Of a DNA stretch of 64,000 nucleotides, positions 57,612-64,000 are shown piece by piece; positions within the stretch are counted from its first letter, which is position 1; each line of letters opens with the position of its first letter. The DNA comes from Sternotherus odoratus (Eukaryota > Chordata > Testudines > Kinosternidae). The position numbers and the translations under genes were made by a program. The notes beneath the pieces are model-generated. The model made no database searches and was not told the DNA's origin. It worked only from the letters and a program-made list of their open reading frames with translations. The stretch covers positions 4,798,371 through 4,862,370 of the forward strand of contig JAVMKO010000007.1 of NCBI GenBank assembly GCA_032164245.1, read 5' to 3'.

Positions 57612-58220
57612 AGAATCATAGAAATGTAGGACTAGAGGGACCTTGAGAGGCCCAATGGTGGGGATTCCAGAACCTTTCTTAGGAGTGTATTCCAGAACTT
57701 AACTCCCCTTATAGTTAGTTTTTCCTAAGGTCTAACTTAAATCTCTCTTGGTGCAGATTAACCCTATTACTTTTTGTCCTACCTTCAGTGGACATGGAGA
57801 ATAATTGATCATTGTCCTCTTTCTAACAGCCCTTAATTGATAAGAAGACTTATCAGGTCCCCACTCACTCTTCTTTTCTCAAGATTAAGAGGATTCTCTG
57901 TACCTTGAAGTCTTTAAACCATGATTTGAGGACCTCAATAGCTCAGACATAGGTTAGTGGTCTACTACAGGAGTGGGTGGGTGGGTGAGATTCTGTGGCC
58001 TGCATTGTGCAGGAGGTCAGATTAGATTATCATAATGGTCCCTTCTGACCTTGAAGTCTATGAGTCTATGAGATAAAACGTGCCCAGTTATTTAACTTTT
58101 CCTCATAGATCAGGTTTTTCTAAACCTTCTTCATTTTGTTGCTCTTTTGTACTTTGATTTGTCCATTTGTTTTCCAAAAATGTGGTGTCCAGAATTTGTC
58201 ACAGTACTCCAGCTGAGCCT
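57612..58220 (-). mobile_element. Old CR1-type LINE, reverse, interrupted by a SINE
   Basis: Starts AGAATCATAGAAATGTAGGA and carries GGGACCTTGAGAGGCCC, TAACCCTATTACTTTTTGTC and, after the SINE, TTTTCCTCATAGATCAGGTT, TGTTGCTCTTTTGTACTTTG and CAGAATTTGTCACAGTACTC. Diverged antisense CR1. Its end at 58220 is where a younger CR1 begins. Confidence 0.7.
57914..58075 (+). mobile_element. SINE-like insertion with a LINE-type tail
   Basis: AATAGCTCAGACATAGGTTA is an A-box-like start, followed by GAGATTCTGTGGCCTGCATT and TCATAATGGTCCCTTCTGAC. ACCTTGAAGTCT occurs at 57902-57913 and again at 58049-58060. This may be a target duplication or chance match with the tail. Confidence 0.55.
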
Positions 58221-58948
58221 TCATAGAATCATAGAATATTAGGGTTGGAAGGGACCTCTGGAGGTCATCTAGTCCAACCCCCTGCTCAAAGCAGGACCAA
58301 CCCCCAACTAAATCATCCCAGCCAGGGCTTTGTCAAGCCTGACCTTAAAAACCTCTCTACGTAACCCATTCTAGTGCTTCACCACCCTCCTAGTGAAATA
58401 GTGTTCCCTAATATCCAACCTCGCCCGTCTCCACTGAAAATTGAGACCATTGCTTCTTGTTCTGTCATCTGACACCACTGAGAACAGTCTAAATCCATCC
58501 TCTTTGGAACTCTATCTGAAAGCAGCTATCAAATCTCCCCTCAGTCTTCTCTGCTGTAGACTAACAATCTCAGTTCCCTCAGCCTCTCCTCATAAATCAT
58601 GCGCTCCAGCCCCCTAATCATTTTTTGTTTCCCACCGCTGGACTCTTTCCAATTTTTCCACATCCTTCTTGTAGTATAGGGCCCAAAACTGGACACAGTA
58701 CTGCAGATGAGGCCTCACCAATGTTGAATAGAGGGGAAAGATCACATCCCTTGATCTGCTGGCAATGCCCCTACTTATAGAAACATAAATGCTGTTAGCC
58801 TTCTTGGCAACAAGGGTACACTGTGGACTCATATCCAGCTTCTCATCCACTGTAATCCCTAGGTCCTTTTCTGCAGAACTGCTGCCTAGCCACTCAGTCC
58901 CTAGTCTGTAGCAGTGCATGGGATTCTTCCATCCTAAGTGCAGGACTT
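58221..58948 (-). mobile_element. CR1 LINE 3' part, reverse orientation, fairly young
   Basis: Starts CATAGAATCATAGAATATTA and runs to GTGCAGGACTT. It covers the 3' tail and the RT C-terminal region. The minus frame 58614-58919 reads LGITVDEKLDMSPQCTLVAK and RPHLQYCVQFWALYYKKDVE, a well-conserved CR1 segment. 5'-truncated at the G+C-rich palindrome region. Few frame breaks, so younger than 57612-58220. Confidence 0.92.
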
Positions 58949-58995
58949 TCTGATTTCATAAGGGGAGAAATGAAGCAATTGTTCAACAAAGCGTC
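58949..58995. other. Spacer between CR1 and palindrome
   Basis: GATTTCATAAGGGGAGAAAT and CAATTGTTCAACAAAG. Nothing recognised. Confidence 0.4.
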
Positions 58996-59154
58996 CCGGT
59001 TCCCCCCTCCCCGCCGCGGGCGGGCTGCCGGGAGCGTCCCGGTTCCCCCCTCCCCGCCGCGGGCGGGCTGCGCTCCCGGCAGCCCGCCCGCGGCGGGGAG
59101 GGGGGAACCGGGACGCTCCCGGCAGCCCGCCCGCGGCGGGGAGGGGGGAACCGG
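58996..59154. repeat. Perfect GC-rich palindrome, 76-bp arms, 7-base loop
   Basis: Arm 58996-59071 and arm 59079-59154 are exact reverse complements in this sequence; the spacer 59072-59078 is GCTCCCG. Within each arm a ~43-bp unit (CCGGTTCCCCCCTCCCCGCC...) is repeated almost twice. The arms are about 85% G+C. A hairpin of this length is expected to be unstable in replication and cloning. Confidence 0.97.
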
Positions 59155-59166
59155 CGTGCACATTTG

Positions 59167-59229
59167 CCCTATAAGACGCACCAACTTTTTCCCCCCCGTT
59201 TTGGGGAAGAAAAAGTGCGTCTTATAGGG
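59167..59229. mobile_element. Mariner/MITE-like hairpin (CCCTATAAGACGCAC)
   Basis: CCCTATAAGACGCACCAA is mirrored by GTGCGTCTTATAGGG around a C/G-rich loop. GAAAAATATGGTA follows, like the end of a mariner-type short element. Together with the GC palindrome it may be one foldback element whose left end is lost. Confidence 0.6.
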
Positions 59230-59243
59230 TGAAAAATATGGTA

Positions 59244-61169
59244 ATTCAGTATTGTTTATGAAAACTAGGATTATGATAAGCAAAAAACCGTTGATATACA
59301 TAGTGAAAAAAGTTTTGATTTTTAACAAAATTTGTAAAAAAACCAAACTGATAACATTTTTTTCATAAAAACATTTGGCTTTGAAATCGTAGCCACTGAC
59401 CTGGTCCAGGTTTGAATTCTTCTTCGGTCCTTCACGGTGATACTGTCTGTCTTTCCTTTCGCTCAAAAGGTATAAGCACATGAAACCATGTGTGTTGAAC
59501 AAACTGTTGAAGAGAGAGAGAGAGAGAGGTTTCCCCAAGTGCTAACAATATTTTAGCAGTTTTCAAAGTACAGCATGAACATACAACAGCGCGTCCTCTA
59601 GGAGAAGAAACTACGGTATTTAAAAGCAACCAGCAAATCCTTGTTGGAACTAGATCTACTGCAGCTGTGCTGAGCAGGCTGGGACATGTCTTTTTATCCC
59701 AGAGTAAACTGTAGACACTTCACAATACCCTTTGCAAACCACAGCCTCTGTAACTGCCGTAAGTGTTTCATGACTATTGTACAGCAGAGGTACAAACGAG
59801 AAAACTCAGCCCTATGTGTATGTGGTCCAAACATGCTGGAGGAGTGCTTGAGGGGGAGGGGGAGGTACCTAGCCACTCACTGGCGGGGGCCTGGGTGCAG
59901 GTGGGTGAGTTTGGGGTCTTATACGGTGCATTGCAGATGTTAGCTGTCACACTGTCACAGTTTCCCTGTGAGGGAGCTCAGGATTATACCCATTTGCAGA
60001 CGTGCAAAATGAGGCAGAGAAAGGTTGAGGGGAAAAGTTTCAAACGTGGGTGCGTAACATTGGGCACCGAAATCAAGAATGAAATATCTACTTGAAAGCA
60101 TCCTCGGATTTGTCAGAGGTGCTGAGCACCTGCAGCTGCCATAGACGTCAATACATGTAGGTGCTTAATTTTAGACGCCCCCAAGCTTGAAAATGATGCC
60201 GTGACTTGATAGGGACAGGGTGAGTAAGTGTGTTTCAAAGCTGGGATCGGAAGCTGGCGGTCAGTCCCTGGAAGATGCAATAGCTCATCCTGCTTCTCAA
60301 GCTATTTAGCTACCCCCTCCTTGTGGTTGGAGATGATAATGGCGGCTCTGCAGAGGAGCTGCAGGGATTGACAGGGAACTTGCAGAGACCCTAGCGCCGC
60401 CAGTCGTAGCCTCGGTGACAGTGCCACCAGAGCAGAGAATTGACTTGGGGGAATGCTCTTCCCAACCATCGAGGCATCCGTAGTAATGGTCGCTCCATCA
60501 CTTGCTGTGATGAGACTGCAAGTAGTAACCTGAGATCTTTAGTGATGAGCTCCCAGCCCTTGTTATGGGATTCTGCAATCTGGGGGTCACAACCATCCTG
60601 CCGTCCCCTATAGCTAAAGGGGAGGAGGGTCCCCAGGAGGTCCCTCTAGGGAAAAGGCCATTGACTTATTTGTATTGCAGCATCACTTGAATGTCCCTTC
60701 CAGGACTGGGGACTTCCTGCTCTGCAATCCTGGATGCTGTTTGAACACATGGGAAGACACGTTCCTTACAATCTAACTATTCAACTCACACATCTTGTTT
60801 CAAAAGAAGAGGAGGGAAGCTGAGCACAACAATGTGATCCCATCACCACATAAGTTAGCTACACGCACATCAACAACTTGGAGTCATATGACAGTATCTT
60901 TTCTTCTATGAATATTATCAGCTAACCCATGCTGTTCAATCTAGCCAACATTAGTAGCCAATTTCTTGTTGGTATCACAACAGAGGTAGGACTTGGGAGT
61001 TATTGGAGGGAGAGGCGGGTTGAGGCTGTAAAGGAACAGCATGGGAGAACGCAAGGAGAGATTAATGAGGGAAGCAGATAAATGGACCATGATGAGGATG
61101 TGTGCACAGACTTTTTAAAACTGCAACAGACAGTCAGGCGGGAAGGGCTCTAAGAGACGCTTGTATCAT
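59244..61169. other. Unassigned stretch with minor repeats
   Basis: A (GA)n run lies at 59509-59527. A weak MIR-like piece (ACCCATTTGCAGACGTGC, AAAATGAGGCAGAGAAAGGT) lies at 59950-60040, and a palindrome-family piece at 60095-60200. No gene. Confidence 0.4.
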
Positions 61170-61294
61170 GGAACAATCGGCCCACTGGGAAAGTTTCTTC
61201 CTAACCTTCGTTCATTAGTGGTCAGTCAGAACTATGAGCTAGTTCTTAGAAGTTTGTTGACAAGTTAATTCCAAAAGGAACTACACACACACTG

Positions 61295-61335
<41 letters not shown>

Positions 61336-61480
61336 CACAGGAACAATCGGCCCACTGGGAAAGTTTCTTCCTAACCTTCGTTCATTAGTGGTCAGTCAGA
61401 ACTATGAGCTAGTTCTTAGAAGTTTGTTGACAAGTTAATTCCAAAAGGAACTACACACACACTGTTCACACACACACAGA
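61170..61480. repeat. 170-bp tandem duplication ending in a CA microsatellite
   Basis: GGAACAATCGGCCCACTGGG starts at 61170 and again at 61340. The two copies match without visible change for about 130 bases up to the CA run, which is long in copy 1 (61299-61328) and short in copy 2, where it ends CACAGAGAGAG. Confidence 0.95.
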
Positions 61481-61924
61481 GAGAGTACAGAATCCAGTAA
61501 AAAGCACGGATGCCTTTATAACTTTGGTTTTGGTAAGGAAGAGCCCATGACAGATTATTCAGCAGCTGGGATTTTAAGCAAGGTTTCAAAAAAATGTACC
61601 CAGTGAGTGAGTGAGCTACTTCTGGACAAGGTGCAGTTGGCAAGGCAGTGTGAATGAATGTCATCCAGGAGGAAAGCAGTGGTAGCAGATTGTAACAAAC
61701 AGGATAGAATCATCCCGCTGTGGGAAAAGGGTAGCACCTCAGAAAATGCCCCAGGAATCCTGACATCTTGTGCAGAAACATGGCAAGGCAGAATACAGGA
61801 GGGATGAGGCCTGCTCAGCCAGCAGAAGCAAGCGCAGAAAATGTCCCCCCCGCCTCCCCCCAAAAAGATACTGAAAATCAGAGAGTACATCCAAGCAAGG
61901 GTGAGTTATTCCATGGGATCTGTG
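61481..61924. other. No recognised feature
   Basis: A minus frame (61555-61890, 111 codons) has no domain. Confidence 0.4.
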
Positions 61925-62213
61925 TCATAGAATCATAGAATATTAGGGTTGGAAGGTACCTCAGGAGGTATCTAGTCCAACCCCCTGCTCAAAGCAGGAC
62001 CAATCCCCAACTAAATCATCTCAGCAAGGACTTTGTCAAGCCAGGCCTTAAAAACCTCTACGGAAGGAGATTCCACCACCTCCCTAGGTAACCCATTCCG
62101 GTGCTTCACCTCCCTCCTAGTGAAATAGTGTTTTCTAATATCCAACATAGACCCCCCTCACTGCAACTTGAAACCATTACTGCTTATTCTCTCATCTGCC
62201 ACCACTGAGAAGA
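61925..62213 (-). mobile_element. CR1 LINE 3' fragment, reverse orientation
   Basis: TCATAGAATCATAGAATATT through CCACCACTGAGAAG. Close to the turtle CR1 pattern; 5'-truncated where the PLE end begins. Confidence 0.92.
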
Positions 62214-62215
62214 AA

Positions 62216-62452
62216 CAGAGGTAACAAAGTCCTGTGGCACCTTAAAGACTAACTATAAAGTTTTGAAGCATGAGCTTTCATGGGCTAATACCCACTTCGT
62301 CGGATGCAAGCAGTGGAAGTGTCCAGAGGCAGGTATAGAAAAGTAGGCAAGAACCAGGTAGGAGGTAACAAGATTAGTCCAATTAGGCTGAACCAGCTTG
62401 TTATCTCCAATCGGGAGGGTGGGTTATTCTTCTAGCAGTTGAATAGGGGGTG
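62216..62452 (-). mobile_element. Penelope-like element 3' end (copy C)
   Basis: The reverse complement of copy B's pattern: GTAACAAAGTCCTGTGGCAC, CTTAAAGACTAACTATAAAG, the hammerhead-like motif, then CAGGTATAGAAAAGTAGGC and CCAGCTTGTTATCTCC. Its inner border near 62452 is the point where DIRS-like gag begins. Confidence 0.7.
62268..62307 (-). ncRNA. Hammerhead-ribozyme-like motif (copy C)
   Basis: Minus strand: CCGACGA, A, GTGGGTATTAGCCCAT, GAAA, GCTCATGC, TT. Same as copy B except that the last helix II base is U, which leaves a G-U pair. The H position is again U. The U-to-C change in the CUGANGA box is shared by all three copies. Confidence 0.55.
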
Positions 62453-63994
62453 TGAACTTGGAGAGAGGAGAAGCTATTTTTGTAATTAGCAAGCCATAGC
62501 CGGTCTGTGGAGCAAAATACCTCCTCTCAACCCCTCTAGCAGTGGGTGGGATAGAGGACGGAGTTTGCCAAAGTGTATTTGACAAGGACTGGATGGTCTT
62601 AATGAATGGGAGGGCGATTTTCGCCGGTCCATCGGAGGACAAAATGTTCACTGTGGGGTCCACGTCCTCTTTGACCTCTTCAGCTGGTAGATTGAGGTTC
62701 TGGGCCATGCTGCGGAGGAGGTCCTGATGACCCCGAATGTCCATAAGAGGGAGGGTTGGGGAGGAAGACCCTGCCACCGCCTCATCAGGTGAAGAAGACG
62801 AGGAGGTGGCAAACTGGGGATCTTGTTGTTACGGACGGGTCACACAGAGGCCACTCCTGGGCTTGCTGATCTGCCCTGGAGGGGGACTGGTCAAGACCCA
62901 ACGGCCCCGGTACCGGGTCTTCTGGAGCTGTCTCAGAAGGCGGTGCTGTTATCATCGCCGAAACGGGACCCCACGGCACCGAGGGTAGCGAAGCCGACAC
63001 TGAAGGTGGGCCTTGGGCCTGGTGAAACGCCCAAGGTGTCCAAAAAAGGCCACTGCACCAGACCTTGACCTTGGGGCAGCCAAGATGGAAGGCTCTGGTG
63101 GTGGGAGGTCCTCCGGTGCCGGGAGTGATGGTGTGACCTGGAGGTACGGTGGCTACGACCAGATTGGGAGGAAGCAGCATCGGATTCAGACGAATAGCCC
63201 GACGCGGACCACGGCGGTGCGGATCCCTCCGGTGCCATAATGTGCCTCTGGAACATCATCGGCTTCCCTGGATGCCTCTCAACCGGCAGTTGTACTGTGG
63301 TCGTGGGTACTGGGAGGACAGGTGCCGAGGGAGCTTGTACCGCCGGTGCTGACGCGGACGGCACCGAGGGTGCGGGTGTTTAAGGCACCGGAAGCTGCGC
63401 CGGGATGATAGGCGCCACAGATCTGGATCGCGGTGCCGGAGCCACGAACGGTCCCAAAGCCACAACCGGTGCCGGGGCTGCATCTTTCGTTATGGCAATC
63501 AGATCTTGAGCTGCCTCAAATGTGTCCAGCGTCGAGGGCATATCAAGCTCTTCGAAAGCCCCATGTGGGGATAGCGCGGCACCGAGGGGGGAGTGGACGC
63601 GCGACACGGTGGGCACTCTAGGCACTTTACGGGACTCGCTTATTCGACCCGAAGTCTGCCGTGCCGACGAGGGTTCACCCTGGGCCCTACGGTCCGGGGA
63701 ACAACCTCTCAGTTTCTTTGATGGCACTGGTGATTGCGAGCGGTGCCTCCGGGAGTTCCCGGCACGGTGCGGAGATCGGTGCCGGTGCTTTTTTGGATCT
63801 GGCTTCGGTGCCGTCAGGTCTCTTACCGATGCCGGGGCACTACGTACCGTGGATGGAGGGTCTTTCTGCGGTTGCAGCGCCAACTCCATCAGGATGAGTT
63901 TTAAACGGGAGTCTCTCTCCTTTTTGGTATGGGGTTTAAATCCTTTGGAGATGGCACACCACTCTGCCTGATGACCCTCTCCTAAGCACTTCAA
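62424..63994 (-). pseudogene. DIRS-like gag (runs off the window), broken
   Basis: Minus strand, in order. At the right edge KCLGEGHQAEWCAISKGF is a zinc-knuckle-like C..CLG..H...C start. KKERDSRLKLILMELALQP follows, then a basic RS-rich stretch (KPDPKKHRHRSPHRAGNSRR), then proline/valine linkers in two frames (62933-63364 and 62785-63180). The structured block MDIRGHQDLLRSMAQNLNLP and GVERRYFAPQTGYG comes last. It resembles gag of DIRS retrotransposons and the LAP2-alpha-like proteins derived from it. At least two frame changes (near 63370 and 62780) break it. It continues beyond 64000. Confidence 0.65.
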
Positions 63995-64000
63995 ACACTT

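Noticed and set aside
61299..61328. CRISPR-like or array-like regular repeat
   Set aside because: It is a plain CA microsatellite inside a tandem duplication. No spacer-repeat pattern exists anywhere in the window, which is vertebrate DNA.

Overview
The window looks like intergenic or deep intronic DNA from a hidden-necked (cryptodiran) turtle. The evidence is the mix of mobile elements. CR1 LINEs carry the tail typical of turtles and crocodilians, built from ATTCTATGA-like units. Two tRNA-Lys-like SINEs resemble the Cry family, described from cryptodiran turtles. There are also Penelope-like retroelement (PLE) ends, Ty3/Gypsy LTRs starting TGTGACGGAG, DIRS-like gag pieces, and many short hAT, Harbinger and pogo type DNA elements. 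Family names come from recognition by eye; no database search was run.

No complete host gene was found. Almost every open reading frame belongs to a decayed mobile element or is a chance frame. Two short stretches have splice-site-like borders and an open frame (8038-8116 and 32000-32176, both + strand). They are offered only as candidate exons of an unrecognised gene.

Layout. 1-10 kb: CR1 fragments, a frameshifted Myb/SANT-like pseudogene, and a PLE with a GIY-YIG endonuclease domain and a hammerhead-like 3' end. 11-13 kb: a long LTR-like repeat split by a 294-bp Harbinger-type MITE with TAA target duplications. 15 kb: a solo LTR with ACAC duplications. 19.5 kb: a pogo/Tigger-like MITE holding about 47 GT units. 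21-29 kb: LTR-like fragments, a CR1 copy, an inverted pair of 0.1-kb duplicates, and an LTR with a 44-bp minisatellite. 36-39.5 kb: a hAT element and a decayed Ty3/Gypsy gag-protease-RT region, followed by a SINE. 40-48 kb: CR1, LTR and MITE fragments. 49-52 kb: a broken DIRS-like gag on the minus strand with an unclassified insert. 53.6-55 kb: an LTR and a second PLE end. 56-57.6 kb: a three-level nest in which a MIR-like SINE contains a Cry SINE, and a hAT with three internal tandem arrays sits at the Cry SINE's 3' edge. 57.6-59.3 kb: CR1 copies of two ages and a perfect palindrome with 76-bp arms. 61-64 kb: a 170-bp tandem duplication, a CR1, a third PLE end, and a second DIRS-like gag running off the window edge.

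The most interesting points are three hammerhead-ribozyme-like folds at the PLE ends, the perfect long palindrome at 58996-59154, the nested element at 56-57.6 kb, and the inverted duplicates that keep one reading frame.
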